Origin: Bacillus gaemokensis
GTDB taxonomy: Bacteria; Bacillota; Bacilli; Bacillales; Bacillaceae_G
Assembly: GCF_001590835.1 (NCBI RefSeq)
Contig: NZ_LTAQ01000012.1
Coordinates: forward strand, 124,001-188,000
Direction: 5' to 3'
DNA length: 64,000 nucleotides
Positions 46,045 through 54,761 of the stretch are shown one piece after another; the first letter of the stretch is position 1, and every line of letters starts with the position of its first letter. The notes beneath the pieces are model-generated. The model saw only the letters and a list, made by a program, of their open reading frames with translations, was not told the DNA's origin and did no database searches. Made by a program: the position numbers and the translations under genes.

Positions 46045-47316
46045 ATGAATTTGTCAATTGCAGCATTAGAAAACATGAAATTAAAAGAGTTATATGAGCT
46101 TGCGAAAGAATTCAAGATTTCGTATTACAGCAAATTAACAAAGAAAGAGTTAATTTTTGCTATATTAAAAGCTCGAGCAGAAAAAGAAGGTTTCTTTTTC
46201 ATGGAAGGTGTACTGGAAATTATTCAATCAGAAGGGTTTGGATTCCTACGTCCAATCAACTATTCTCCAAGCTCGGAAGATATTTATATTTCAGCTTCGC
46301 AAATTCGTCGTTTTGATTTGCGTAATGGGGATAAGGTTTCTGGTAAAGTACGGCCTCCTAAAGAAAATGAACGCTATTTTGGATTGCTACAAGTTGAAGC
46401 GGTAAATGGAGATGATCCAGAATCAGCAAAAGAGCGTGTGCATTTCCCTGCACTAACACCTCTATATCCAAATCGTCAAATGAAATTGGAGACAGAGCCG
46501 AAGAAACTATCGACACGCATCATGGATTTAATTGCACCAGTTGGATTTGGACAACGTGGTTTAATTGTTGCGCCTCCAAAGGCTGGTAAAACGATACTGT
46601 TAAAAGAAATTGCTCACAGTGTCACAACAAACCATCCAGAAGCTGAGTTGATTGTACTTTTAATTGATGAGCGTCCAGAAGAAGTAACAGATATTGAACG
46701 TTCCGTCAAAGGTGATGTTGTAAGTTCTACTTTCGATGAAGTGCCGGAAAATCATATTAAAGTAGCTGAGCTTGTATTAGAGCGTGCGATGCGTCTTGTT
46801 GAGCACAAAAAAGACGTTATCATTTTAATGGATAGTATTACCCGTTTAGCACGTGCTTACAACCTTGTTATTCCACCAAGTGGACGTACACTATCGGGTG
46901 GTATTGACCCAGCTGCGTTCCATAGACCGAAACGATTCTTCGGAGCTGCTCGTAACATTGAAGAGGGTGGTAGCTTAACAATTTTAGCAACAGCCCTTGT
47001 CGATACGGGTTCTCGTATGGATGATGTGATTTACGAAGAATTTAAAGGAACAGGAAATATGGAGCTTCATTTAGATCGCTCATTAGCTGAGCGTCGTATC
47101 TTCCCGGCGATTGATATTCGTCGTTCTGGAACGCGTAAAGAAGATCTATTAATTCCGAAAGAACATTTAGACAAGCTATGGGGTATTCGTAAAACAATGC
47201 GTGATACACCAGACTTTGTTGAAGGGTTCTTACGTAAACTTCGTCAAACAAAAACAAATGAAGAATTTTTACAAAACATTGTTGCAGATTCTAAAAGATA
47301 TGTAACAACGAAGTAA
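46045..47316 (+). CDS. rho: transcription termination factor Rho
   Basis: A 423-residue hexameric RNA helicase. The Rho N-terminal domain (residues 1-45) is followed by a cold-shock-like RNA-binding domain (about 50-120, with GFGFLRP). The RecA-type motor has Walker [11 protein letters not shown] and Walker [14 protein letters not shown]. The Q-loop [20 protein letters not shown] and R-loop follow, and the C-terminus is standard. The ribosome site before the ATG is weak (GTGTGGTG). The long leader from 45884 may carry the autoregulation known for rho genes, but I see no clear attenuator in it. It ends with a terminator. Confidence 0.96.
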   Translation: MNLSIAALENMKLKELYELAKEFKISYYSKLTKKELIFAILKARAEKEGFFFMEGVLEIIQSEGFGFLRPINYSPSSEDIYISASQIRRFDLRNGDKVSGKVRPPKENERYFGLLQVEAVNGDDPESAKERVHFPALTPLYPNRQMKLETEPKKLSTRIMDLIAPVGFGQRGLIVAPPKAGKTILLKEIAHSVTTNHPEAELIVLLIDERPEEVTDIERSVKGDVVSSTFDEVPENHIKVAELVLERAMRLVEHKKDVIILMDSITRLARAYNLVIPPSGRTLSGGIDPAAFHRPKRFFGAARNIEEGGSLTILATALVDTGSRMDDVIYEEFKGTGNMELHLDRSLAERRIFPAIDIRRSGTRKEDLLIPKEHLDKLWGIRKTMRDTPDFVEGFLRKLRQTKTNEEFLQNIVADSKRYVTTK

Positions 47317-47331
47317 AGGGATACGGTGATG

Positions 47332-47363
47332 ACTCGCTTATTTTATACTAAGCGAGTTTTTTC
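47332..47363 (+). terminator. rho terminator
   Basis: ACTCGCTTA/TAAGCGAGTTTTTT. Confidence 0.9.
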
Positions 47364-47429
47364 ATGCCTTTTTTGAGAGGGAATTCGAGCTGAATAATCA
47401 GTTTGCGATTTTAGAGTAGCTAGTTTTGT

Positions 47430-47535
47430 TGGCAAGAATGGTCGGTGGCTTCGCGTCTTCCTGCGAGGCAAAAAGCGCCTCTGCGTCAGAAGCTCCATCC
47501 CCCTCCCATTCTGTGCGAGCCGCTTCCACTTTTAA
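47430..47535 (-). repeat. family A repeat, type 2, reverse orientation
   Basis: On the plus strand it reads GGCAAGAATGGTCGGTGGCTT through CTCCATCCCCCTCCCATTCT to CGCTTCCACTTTT, the exact inverse layout of the 45674-45790 unit. Confidence 0.8.
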
Positions 47536-47560
47536 TTTATAAAAAGACAAAAACAGGTAG

Positions 47561-47589
47561 TTGCAAAATGAAGTTAGCCTTGTTATAAT
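47561..47589 (+). promoter_or_regulatory. rpmE2 promoter
   Basis: TTGCAA (47561-47566), 17 bp, TATAAT (47584-47589). It leaves a leader of about 90 bp before the ribosome site GGAAGGAGATG. Confidence 0.75.
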
Positions 47590-47684
47590 TTCATCATATG
47601 TGTTTCATCATTATAGTTGTATTTGCAGCTAAAGATGAAAAACTCTGTTTCGAAAATGATTCAGGGCGGAAGGAGATGAAAAGA

Positions 47685-47930
47685 ATGAAAGCAGGAATTC
47701 ATCCGGATTACAAGAAAGTTGTATTCATGGACACAAACACAGGCTTCAAATTCTTAAGCGGATCTACTAAAGGATCTAGCGAAACGGTTGAGTGGGAAGA
47801 TGGAAACACTTATCCATTACTAAAAGTTGAGATCAGTTCTGATTCTCACCCATTCTATACTGGACGTCAGAAGTTTGCTACTGCAGACGGACGTGTTGAC
47901 CGCTTCAACAAGAAATACGGTCTTAAGTAA
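47685..47930 (+). CDS. rpmE2: 50S ribosomal protein L31 type B (zinc-independent)
   Basis: An 81-residue L31 starting [20 protein letters not shown]. It has no cysteines, so it lacks the CxxC zinc ribbon of the C+ form. The insert [38 protein letters not shown] is typical of type B. The true start is the ATG at 47685 with GGAAGGAGATG ahead; the frame is open further upstream but without a site. It occupies the rho-tdk slot where B. subtilis carries the zinc-containing RpmE. It has its own promoter and terminator. Confidence 0.95.
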   Translation: MKAGIHPDYKKVVFMDTNTGFKFLSGSTKGSSETVEWEDGNTYPLLKVEISSDSHPFYTGRQKFATADGRVDRFNKKYGLK

Positions 47931-47940
47931 TAAAAAACAT

Positions 47941-47980
47941 AAAACAGGCAAGTGTATCTATTCGCTTGTCTGTTTTTTTT
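47941..47980 (+). terminator. rpmE2 terminator
   Basis: AAACAGGCAAG/CTTGTCTGTTTTTTTT. Confidence 0.9.
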
Positions 47981-48040
47981 GCGAAAATATTAAACCTTTA
48001 CCCTACTTTGGATAAGAAAAGTAGATGAAAGGAGAGCTCA

Positions 48041-48625
48041 ATGTACTTAATAAATCAAAACGGTTGGATTGAAGTGATTTGCGGGAGTATGTTTTCTGGA
48101 AAATCAGAAGAGCTCATCCGCCGTGTACGCCGTACACAATTTGCAAAGCAACAGGCAATTGTATTTAAACCATGTATTGATAACCGTTATAGTGAAGAAG
48201 ATGTTGTATCACATAATGGATTAAAGGTAAAAGCAGTTCCTGTTTCAGCTTCAAAAGATATCTTTAACCATATAACAGAAGAAATGGATGTTATTGCAAT
48301 TGATGAGGTGCAATTCTTTGATGGGGACATTGTGGAAGTGGTGCAAATATTGGCAAATCGTGGCTATCGTGTCATTGTAGCCGGTTTAGACCAAGATTTC
48401 CGTGGTCTACCATTTGGACAAGTTCCTCAGCTGATGGCGATTGCCGAATATGTAACAAAGCTGCAAGCAGTTTGTTCTGTATGCGGATCTCCAGCAAGCC
48501 GTACACAACGTTTAATTGATGGAGAACCAGCTTCATTTGATGATCCAATCATTTTAGTTGGAGCTTCAGAATCGTATGAACCTCGTTGTCGTCATTGTCA
48601 TGCTGTACCTACAAAACAAAGATAA
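48041..48625 (+). CDS. tdk: thymidine kinase
   Basis: A 194-residue type II thymidine kinase that salvages thymidine with ATP. P-loop [10 protein letters not shown], Walker B IDEVQFF, and the lasso/zinc elements CSVC and CRHCH near the C-terminus are present. GAAAGGAGAGCTCA precedes the ATG. In B. subtilis several genes (ywkA to ywkD, including racA) lie between tdk and prfA. Here the space is filled by family A repeats instead. Confidence 0.96.
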   Translation: MYLINQNGWIEVICGSMFSGKSEELIRRVRRTQFAKQQAIVFKPCIDNRYSEEDVVSHNGLKVKAVPVSASKDIFNHITEEMDVIAIDEVQFFDGDIVEVVQILANRGYRVIVAGLDQDFRGLPFGQVPQLMAIAEYVTKLQAVCSVCGSPASRTQRLIDGEPASFDDPIILVGASESYEPRCRHCHAVPTKQR

Positions 48626-48628
48626 GTG

Positions 48629-48656
48629 AAACTCGCTACATAGAGCGGGTTTTTTT
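48629..48656 (+). terminator. tdk terminator
   Basis: ACTCGCT/AGCGGGT with one G.U pair, followed by TTTTTT. Confidence 0.75.
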
Positions 48657-48679
48657 CGAAGATAGATGAAGAGTGGTGG

Positions 48680-49062
48680 AGGTCGTCTGGACTTTTAAGA
48701 TATATCTAGCTACGCCTCTTAGACCCTTGCGTCTAATAACCTTCCCCACAAGAAGGTAAAAAGCACCTTCTGTGGGAAAGAACCTTAGTCACCGGGTCTA
48801 AACAGTCGGCTGCGCTTTTAATTATATCTAGCTTCAGCGGCAAGAATGGTCGGTGGCTTCGCTTCTTCCTGTGAGGCAAAGAACGCCTCTAAGTCAGAAG
48901 CTCCATCCCCCTCCCATTCTGTGCGTGCCACCTACGCTTTTAAATGATATCTAGTTCCGGTGGCAAGCTCTTCGCGTCTAATAACCTCCCGCACTAAAGG
49001 TAAAAAGCACCTTTTGTGCGAGAGAACCTTAGCCGGTCAGAGCTGAGCGAGCCACCTCCACT
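48680..49062 (-). repeat. family A repeats, three reverse-oriented units
   Basis: In order: type 1 (about 48685-48823, hairpin CTAATAACCTTCCCCACA/TGTGGGAAAGAACCTTAG), type 2 (about 48835-48942), and type 1 (about 48950-49062). All face the minus direction. They fill the tdk-prfA interval together with a weak prfA promoter region. Confidence 0.8.
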
Positions 49063-49140
49063 TTTAAATATAATTTGCGTTTTTTTGATTAAGTACCATA
49101 TACTAATTGTATTAGATACTAGGATGTAGAGGTGAATGAT

Positions 49141-50208
49141 GTGTTAGATCGTTTGCAAGCTGTAGAAGATCGTTATGAGAAGTTAAATGAGTTGTTAAGT
49201 GATCCAGAGATTATTAGTGATTCGAATAAGCTTCGTGAGTATTCAAAGGAACAATCTGATATGCAACAAACGGTAGAGGTGTACCGTGAGTATAAAGATG
49301 TTCGTGAGCAATTACGTGATGCAAAGGCAATGTTAGAAGATAAGTTAGATGCTGACATGCGTGAAATGGTAAAGGAAGAAGTTTCTGAGTTAGAGGGACA
49401 AGAGAAGGAATTGTCAGAGCGTCTGAAAATTTTACTTGTTCCGAAAGACCCGAATGATGATAAAAACGTTATCGTGGAGGTTCGTGGAGCTGCTGGTGGC
49501 GATGAGGCTGCTTTATTTGCTGGTGATTTATACCGTATGTATAGCCGTTATGCTGAGGTGCAAGGTTGGAAAACTGAAATTATCGAAGCGAGCTATACAG
49601 AGTTAGGTGGATATAAAGAGATTATCTTTATGATCAACGGTAAAGGCGCTTTCGCAAAGCTGAAATTTGAAAATGGTGCACACCGCGTACAACGTGTTCC
49701 GGAAACGGAATCTGGAGGACGTATCCATACTTCTACAGCAACTGTAGCTGTATTACCGGAAGCGGAAGAAGTAGAAATCGATATTCATGAAAAAGATGTT
49801 CGTGTTGATACGTTTGCTTCTAGTGGTCCTGGAGGACAAAGTGTTAATACAACGATGTCAGCGGTACGTTTAACACATTTACCGACTGGTGTAGTTGTGT
49901 CTTGTCAGGATGAAAAGTCACAAATTAAGAACAAAGAAAAAGCAATGAAAGTATTACGTGCGCGTGTTTATGATAAGTTTAGACAAGAAGCGCAAGCTGA
50001 GTACGATCAAAACCGTAAACAAGCTGTTGGTACGGGAGACCGTTCAGAGCGTATTCGTACGTATAACTTCCCGCAAAACCGTGTTACAGACCATCGAATC
50101 GGTTTAACGATTCAGAAGCTAGATCAAATCTTACAAGGTAAGTTAGATGATTTCATCAATGCCTTAGTGATGGAAGATCAGGCGCAAAAGATGGAGGCAG
50201 CTGAGTAA
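49141..50208 (+). CDS. prfA: peptide chain release factor 1
   Basis: A 355-residue factor for UAA and UAG stop codons. The GGQ motif is in [12 protein letters not shown] and the stop-recognition loop in [14 protein letters not shown]. The coiled N-terminal domain covers about residues 1-100. A GTG start at 49141, giving [19 protein letters not shown], is chosen because it matches the family N-terminus and has AGAGGTG 6 bases ahead. The stop overlaps prmC (TAATG), so its own methylase is translationally coupled. Confidence 0.97.
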   Translation: MLDRLQAVEDRYEKLNELLSDPEIISDSNKLREYSKEQSDMQQTVEVYREYKDVREQLRDAKAMLEDKLDADMREMVKEEVSELEGQEKELSERLKILLVPKDPNDDKNVIVEVRGAAGGDEAALFAGDLYRMYSRYAEVQGWKTEIIEASYTELGGYKEIIFMINGKGAFAKLKFENGAHRVQRVPETESGGRIHTSTATVAVLPEAEEVEIDIHEKDVRVDTFASSGPGGQSVNTTMSAVRLTHLPTGVVVSCQDEKSQIKNKEKAMKVLRARVYDKFRQEAQAEYDQNRKQAVGTGDRSERIRTYNFPQNRVTDHRIGLTIQKLDQILQGKLDDFINALVMEDQAQKMEAAE

Positions 50209-51059
50209 TGCGTGTCTATGAAGCCCTGAAATGGGCTTCTTCTTTTTTACAAGAAAATGGGCGAGATGCAAATGCGGGAGAAATTGTCCTTTGTCATGTA
50301 TTAAAGACGAATCGAACAGGCTTAATGATGAACATGCGTGAAGAGATGTCTGAGGAACAAGAAAAAACTTTTACAGAATTTATCCACAAACATGCGGATG
50401 GAATTCCTGTTCAATATATGATGGGTTATGAAATGTTTTATGGTCGTTCATTTTTTGTAAATGAAGAAGTACTAATCCCAAGGCCAGAAACAGAAGAACT
50501 TATAGTAGGCGTGTTAGAGAGAGTTCAGCGCAAGTTTGATAAGCAAGAACTACATGTAGCTGATATTGGAACTGGAAGCGGGGCAATTTCAATTACGCTC
50601 GCTTTAGAAAATCAAAACCTTCATGTGTATACAGTAGATATTGCGCAGGAATCTATTGAAGTTGCGAAAGAAAATGCGAAAACATTAGACGCAAATGTAA
50701 CGTTCTATCATGGGGATTTATTATCACCATTTTATGAAACGGGGCAGAAATTAGATGTTGTTGTTTCAAATCCTCCATACATCCCAGAAGAAGACTGGAG
50801 AGGCCTTTCTTCGGTTGTGAAAGAGCACGAACCGAAGCGTGCACTTGTTGGTGGAGAAGATGGACTAGATTTTTATCGTCGTTTTATGGAAGAATTGCCA
50901 AATGTATTACAAAATAAAGCGATTGTTGCTTTTGAAGTAGGTGTAGGGCAAGGTGAAGATGTAAAAGGATTATTACAGCAAACATTTCCACATGCTTTTG
51001 TAGAAGTTGTTTTTGATATTAATGGAAAAGATCGTATGGTATTTGCAGAAATGGAGTAA
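50208..51059 (+). CDS. prmC: release factor glutamine methyltransferase PrmC
   Basis: A 283-residue SAM-dependent methylase that modifies the GGQ glutamine of release factors. The SAM loop is VADIGTGSGAISI and the catalytic NPPY is in VVSNPPYIPEEDW. A helical N-terminal domain binds the factor. It overlaps prfA by one base. The C-terminus runs into its terminator, whose stem includes the stop codon. Confidence 0.96.
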   Translation: MRVYEALKWASSFLQENGRDANAGEIVLCHVLKTNRTGLMMNMREEMSEEQEKTFTEFIHKHADGIPVQYMMGYEMFYGRSFFVNEEVLIPRPETEELIVGVLERVQRKFDKQELHVADIGTGSGAISITLALENQNLHVYTVDIAQESIEVAKENAKTLDANVTFYHGDLLSPFYETGQKLDVVVSNPPYIPEEDWRGLSSVVKEHEPKRALVGGEDGLDFYRRFMEELPNVLQNKAIVAFEVGVGQGEDVKGLLQQTFPHAFVEVVFDINGKDRMVFAEME

Positions 51060-51084
51060 GGGTTAACTTTACTCCATTTTTTTA
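51050..51084 (+). terminator. prmC terminator
   Basis: AATGGAGTAA/TTTACTCCATTTTTTT. The stem includes the stop codon region. Confidence 0.88.
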
Positions 51085-51087
51085 TAT

Positions 51088-51240
51088 AAATCCATTGTGA
51101 CTTTTCAACATATAAGTCGCTGCCACGAAGCACAAAAGTTGACCTGCTCTCGTTTCCTCTCTCTGTTTTAACTTGGCATGGGGCAGGAAAAAGCTCTGAC
51201 CGCTTCTATGCATAACTGGATGCACAAAAGAAATATTTTA
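51088..51240 (-). repeat. family C intergenic repeat, reverse copy
   Basis: It contains CAACATATAAGTCGCTGCC, CATGGGGCAGGAAAAAG and CTGACCGCTTCTATGCA in this order. The same series recurs at 56650-56815 and, inverted, at 53938-54095. Confidence 0.8.
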
Positions 51241-51318
51241 TGTAGGTTGTTCAGTTTTGGTTTTTCAATTTGTATTTACATATCCTTGAAAGTTTTTCTA
51301 TAGATTGAGAATTTAATA

Positions 51319-51348
51319 GTTTAGAAAGAAGAAAATGTGTCTACACTG
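51319..51348 (+). promoter_or_regulatory. candidate SigF promoter of spoIIR
   Basis: GTTTA (51319-51323), 15 bp, GTCTACACTG (51339-51348) resembles the SigF elements GywTA and GGnrAnAnTw with some mismatches. spoIIR is a SigF gene in B. subtilis. Confidence 0.4.
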
Positions 51349-51372
51349 TTTACAGAAGGGACGGTGTAGGAG

Positions 51373-52224
51373 ATGAAAAAACAAGCGATTGCCTATTTTC
51401 TTTTATTATTAATTGGTGCACAGTTACTTGTGCAGTTTGGATATATGAAAGCTGATGCAAAGGGGCCGACTGTTATTCCAAAAGAAGCTGTTCGATTACG
51501 GATTTTGGCAAATAGTGATTCGAAAGAAGATCAAGCACTAAAACGTAAAGTGCGCGATGAAGTAAAAGCGCAAATTGATGGCTGGGTAGCAGATTTAAAA
51601 TCGTTTGAAGATGCACGTCGCGTTATCCAAAGTCACATCCCTGAAATTGAAAAGACGGTTGCGAAAACATTAAAACAAGAAGGAAGTAAAGAATCATTTC
51701 AAGTTACATTTGGAAAAAATATAAAGTTCCCTACAAAAGTATATGGGAATTTTATTTATCCCGCAGGGGAATATGAAGCGGTACTTATTTCAATCGGTAA
51801 AGGGGAAGGCGCAAATTGGTGGTGCGTGTTATTCCCGCCGATGTGTTTCCTAGACTTTTCTAGTGGAACAGCTGTCAAAAAGGAAGAGCATGTTGTAAAA
51901 GCGGAATCTGTGGAGGAAGAGGAACAACCGGTGACAACGCAGAAAGAAAAAGAAATTGTATCTGAAAATAAAGAAGTGGATGCAAGACAGGCAGCTAGAA
52001 AAGGAGTACCGAAAAAAGAGGTTACTCCGAAAGTGAAAACAACTGTGAAGGAGACAAAAGAAGAATTAAAACAAGAAGAAATAAAATCTGTGGAAAAAAC
52101 GGAAGAGCCTGTGGAAAAGAAAGAAGAAAAATCAAATGAAACAGTACAAGTAGAAGAGGAAGAGGAACAACCGAAAGTAAAGTTATTTATTGTCGAAGCA
52201 TTTAACTCTTTATTTTCTAGGTAA
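51373..52224 (+). CDS. spoIIR: stage II sporulation protein R
   Basis: A 283-residue secreted forespore signal that triggers SpoIIGA cleavage of pro-SigE in the mother cell. A signal peptide (QAIAYFLLLLIGAQLLVQF) is followed by the SpoIIR domain (about residues 35-165) with VRLRILANSDSKEDQALKRKVRDEV and ANWWCVLFPPMCFLD. A Lys/Glu-rich low-complexity tail of about 100 residues (about 175-270) follows, then a hydrophobic end VKLFIVEAFNSLFSR. The tail is longer than in the B. subtilis protein as I recall it. A SigF-like promoter is seen upstream. Confidence 0.94.
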   Translation: MKKQAIAYFLLLLIGAQLLVQFGYMKADAKGPTVIPKEAVRLRILANSDSKEDQALKRKVRDEVKAQIDGWVADLKSFEDARRVIQSHIPEIEKTVAKTLKQEGSKESFQVTFGKNIKFPTKVYGNFIYPAGEYEAVLISIGKGEGANWWCVLFPPMCFLDFSSGTAVKKEEHVVKAESVEEEEQPVTTQKEKEIVSENKEVDARQAARKGVPKKEVTPKVKTTVKETKEELKQEEIKSVEKTEEPVEKKEEKSNETVQVEEEEEQPKVKLFIVEAFNSLFSR

Positions 52225-52235
52225 GTACTATTTGT

Positions 52236-52271
52236 GTATCCCTCCTCATATATAGAATTGAGGGGGGATAC
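52236..52271 (+). promoter_or_regulatory. hairpin sequestering the ywlB ribosome-binding site
   Basis: GTATCCCTCCTC (52236-52247) pairs over 12 bp with GAGGGGGGATAC (52260-52271) around a 12-base AT loop. The right arm is the Shine-Dalgarno region of ywlB (GTG at 52275). No T-run follows, so it is a translational control element rather than a terminator. Confidence 0.65.
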
Positions 52272-52274
52272 GTT

Positions 52275-52733
52275 GTGAAAAAGATCGGTTTTGCTACAGA
52301 AGCTGATATTGAAAGATTACATTCTTTTTTCGGACAAGCTAATAAAAAAGATGATAAAATAAATGAGTTATATGAGCAGTTTATGATGCTTGAAGATGAC
52401 GGAGAAATAGAAGCTGTTATTGGTTATGAACAAGAAGGGGAGGATGTTCTCATTCGTTCTTGCTTGTTCACACCAAATGTGGATAACCAGACTTTCTTAT
52501 ACTTTTTTGAAATGTTTTTGCAGTATATGAAAGAGAAAAGTATTCACCAATTGTATTTACTCACAAATCATCCACAATCTGTGACGATATTTCAGTTTTT
52601 TCACTTTACCACTGTGGAAAAAGATAAAGTTCCAGAGGATATTCAGCAGCTAGAACATTTTTGTAAAAATATAAAACAGCAAAATGTAATAATACTAAAT
52701 TGTCAGCTATTCACAAAGTTATCCACGGATTAA
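52275..52733 (+). CDS. ywlB: YwlB-like protein (degenerate GNAT family)
   Basis: A 152-residue protein between spoIIR and ywlC, the position of B. subtilis ywlB, a GNAT-type acetyltransferase. Segments such as IGFATEADIERLHSFF and a central strand-rich part fit a GNAT fold, but the acetyl-CoA loop (Q/RxxGxG/A) is not obvious, so activity is doubtful. The start is GTG at 52275, whose ribosome site is buried in a 12-bp hairpin. The gene carries DnaA-box sequences inside its coding region. Confidence 0.7.
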   Translation: MKKIGFATEADIERLHSFFGQANKKDDKINELYEQFMMLEDDGEIEAVIGYEQEGEDVLIRSCLFTPNVDNQTFLYFFEMFLQYMKEKSIHQLYLLTNHPQSVTIFQFFHFTTVEKDKVPEDIQQLEHFCKNIKQQNVIILNCQLFTKLSTD

Positions 52734-52900
52734 TCAGGTTTATCCACATTTTGTGGATAAACCTTGTTTGTCTTTTGGGTAAATCTCATAGTAAACTACA
52801 AATAGATAAGTATTATATGGAAGAAAAGGACGTGGAAAAAAATGCATACAAATATGTGGGTTGTGGATAATGTTGTGGAAATAAAAAAATATTATCCACA
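52478..52900. promoter_or_regulatory. DnaA-box cluster over ywlB-ywlC
   Basis: Exact DnaA boxes TTATCCACA or TGTGGATAA lie at 52478-52486, 52740-52748, 52752-52760, 52862-52870 and 52892-52900. A near box TTATCCACG is at 52719-52727, and a further exact box at 53615-53623. The 52740 and 52752 boxes form the palindrome TTTATCCACA/TGTGGATAAA. The ywlC region is a known DnaA-binding locus in B. subtilis, as I recall from DnaA binding studies. Confidence 0.8.
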
Positions 52901-53885
52901 ACTACAAGAAGCAGCAAGATTATTAAGAGAAAATGAAGCGATTGCCTTTCCGACAGAAACGGTATACGGACTAGGGGCAAATGCGATGAATGATGAAGCG
53001 ATTGCGAAAATTTTTGAAGCAAAAGGCAGACCAAGTGATAATCCACTAATTGTCCACATTGGTGCAAAATCACAGTTAGAAGGAATTGTTAGAGAGATTC
53101 CGCCCGTTGCGGAAGTATTGATGAAGCACTTTTGGCCAGGACCATTAACCATTATTTTGCCTAAAAAAGAGGGTATTTCTGAAAAGGTTACAGCAGGTTT
53201 AGATACAGTTGGAGTTAGAATGCCAGATCATCCAGTAGCACTTGCTCTTATTGAAGAAGCCGATGTACCCGTTGCCGCACCGAGCGCCAATCGTTCTGGG
53301 CGCCCGAGTCCGACTTTAGCATCTCACGTATATGAAGATTTAAATGGGAAAATTGCTGGTATTGTTGATGGTGGTGCAACAGGTGTTGGTGTTGAATCAA
53401 CAGTAATAGATTGTACGAGTGAAGTGCCGACGATTTTACGTCCAGGTGGTATTACGAAGGAGCAGTTAGAAGAAGTAATTGGAACTGTTTCGTTAGATCC
53501 TGCGTTAAAGGACGAAAAAGAAAAACCGAAGTCGCCAGGGATGAAATATACACATTACGCACCGAAAGCTCCACTTCGTATCGTTGAAGGATCTCGTGAT
53601 TTTATTCAACAACTTGTGGATAAGAAACAAAGTGAAGGTTATACAGTTGGTGTATTAACGACAGAAGAATATCAACATGTGTATAAAGCAGATAGCGTAT
53701 TGTCTTGTGGTATGCGAAGTGATTTGGCAAGCGTTGCAACTAAATTATACGATGTACTTAGAACATTTGATGCAAGAAATGTAGATGTAATTTATAGTGA
53801 GTCGTTTCCAAATGAAGGAATCGGGAATGCGATTATGAACCGTTTAACGAAAGCGGCAGGACATCATATCATTATTGAAGAGTAG
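52842..53885 (+). CDS. ywlC: L-threonylcarbamoyladenylate synthase YwlC (TsaC2/Sua5 type)
   Basis: A 347-residue enzyme making the threonylcarbamoyl-AMP used for t6A37 of ANN-decoding tRNAs. The YrdC domain (about residues 15-205) shows FPTETVYGLGANA, KGRPSDNPLIVHI, PSANRSGRPSPT and STVIDCT. The C-terminal Sua5 domain (about 235-345) follows SPGMKYTHYAPKAPL. Its first codons are built from DnaA boxes (TGTGGATAA, TTATCCACA), so expression may respond to DnaA and replication status. GGACGTGG lies before the ATG. Confidence 0.95.
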   Translation: MHTNMWVVDNVVEIKKYYPQLQEAARLLRENEAIAFPTETVYGLGANAMNDEAIAKIFEAKGRPSDNPLIVHIGAKSQLEGIVREIPPVAEVLMKHFWPGPLTIILPKKEGISEKVTAGLDTVGVRMPDHPVALALIEEADVPVAAPSANRSGRPSPTLASHVYEDLNGKIAGIVDGGATGVGVESTVIDCTSEVPTILRPGGITKEQLEEVIGTVSLDPALKDEKEKPKSPGMKYTHYAPKAPLRIVEGSRDFIQQLVDKKQSEGYTVGVLTTEEYQHVYKADSVLSCGMRSDLASVATKLYDVLRTFDARNVDVIYSESFPNEGIGNAIMNRLTKAAGHHIIIEE

Positions 53886-53937
53886 ACGAGTATGTAGCGC
53901 GTCTTTCTATAGGAATACAAATTGAAAAACGGCATAA

Positions 53938-54095
53938 AACCTTTCTTTTTAGGTGGGAGAGAGCGTCCGACCGTGCATAGAAGCGGTCAGATCCTTTTTT
54001 AACCCCATGCCGAGTAAAAATAGAGAGAAAAAATAAGTGCGGATCACCTTTTGTTCTTCGTAGCCCGTAACTTGTATGTTAAACAATCAAAATGG
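53938..54095 (+). repeat. family C intergenic repeat, forward copy
   Basis: It begins CTTTCTTTTTAGGTGGGAGAG and passes CATAGAAGCGGTCAGA and AACCCCATGCC, to TTTTGTTCTTCGTAGCC. It is the inverse of the copies at 51088 and 56650. Confidence 0.8.
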
Positions 54096-54127
54096 AATTA
54101 TATAGAACACTTTCATAGATTCTATTT

Positions 54128-54171
54128 CTCCTCGGATGAGCATATTGTGAAGTAGCACGTCCGAGGAGGGG
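54128..54171 (+). promoter_or_regulatory. hairpin sequestering the mntP ribosome-binding site
   Basis: CTCCTCGGATG (54128-54138) pairs over 11 bp, with one G.U, with CGTCCGAGGAG (54158-54168) around a 19-base loop. The right arm overlaps the Shine-Dalgarno GAGGAGGGG (54163-54171) of mntP (ATG at 54177). It is not a yybP-ykoY riboswitch by eye. It looks like a translational switch or thermosensor. Confidence 0.65.
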
Positions 54172-54176
54172 CAAGA

Positions 54177-54725
54177 ATGACGTTTGAACAGCTAGTACCT
54201 TTAATTATTATGGCATTTGCCTTAGGGATGGATGCTTTTTCTGTAAGCCTCGGCATGGGTATGGTGACATTAAGGATGCGGCAAATTTTTTATATTGGTG
54301 TGACAATAGGTGTATTTCATATTATTATGCCATTTCTAGGTATGGTCCTTGGACGCCTTTTATCAGAAAAATTTGGCCAAGTTGCTACTATTGCTGGAGC
54401 TATTTTATTAATCGGATTAGGATTTTATATTATGTATTCTTCTATTTTAGAAAGTGAAGAAACAAGGTCTACTCCTGTTGGGATTAGTTTATTAGTATTT
54501 GCATTTAGTGTAAGTATTGATAGCTTTTCGGTTGGGCTCAGCCTTGGGATCTACGGAGCGCAAATGGTTCTAACAATAGTGCTTTTTGGAGTAGTTAGTA
54601 TGATATTAGCATGGAGTGGATTATTGATTGGCAGACATGCAAAGCGTATGCTTGGTACATATGGCGAAGTATTTGGTGGTATAATTCTTGTTGGTTTTGG
54701 AATATGCCTTCTTTTTCCACTATAA
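54177..54725 (+). CDS. mntP: manganese efflux pump MntP
   Basis: A 182-residue inner-membrane exporter with six membrane segments in two three-helix repeats. Conserved acidic motifs [12 protein letters not shown] (segment 1) and [12 protein letters not shown] (segment 4) carry the Asp residues needed for Mn export. It corresponds to B. subtilis ywlD. The ribosome site is strong but folded into the hairpin upstream, suggesting translational regulation. Confidence 0.93.
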   Translation: MTFEQLVPLIIMAFALGMDAFSVSLGMGMVTLRMRQIFYIGVTIGVFHIIMPFLGMVLGRLLSEKFGQVATIAGAILLIGLGFYIMYSSILESEETRSTPVGISLLVFAFSVSIDSFSVGLSLGIYGAQMVLTIVLFGVVSMILAWSGLLIGRHAKRMLGTYGEVFGGIILVGFGICLLFPL

Positions 54726-54761
54726 TCTTGCTATCGTGTAAGGAAATGAAGGAGGAGAAAT

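Noticed and set aside
52740-52760. Palindrome TTTATCCACA/TGTGGATAAA as a simple terminator of ywlB
   Set aside because: It could fold, but both arms are exact DnaA boxes within a cluster and the downstream T content is poor, so DnaA binding is the better reading.
54100-54176. yybP-ykoY manganese riboswitch before mntP
   Set aside because: The conserved loop sequences of that riboswitch are not visible; only a single RBS-covering hairpin is present.
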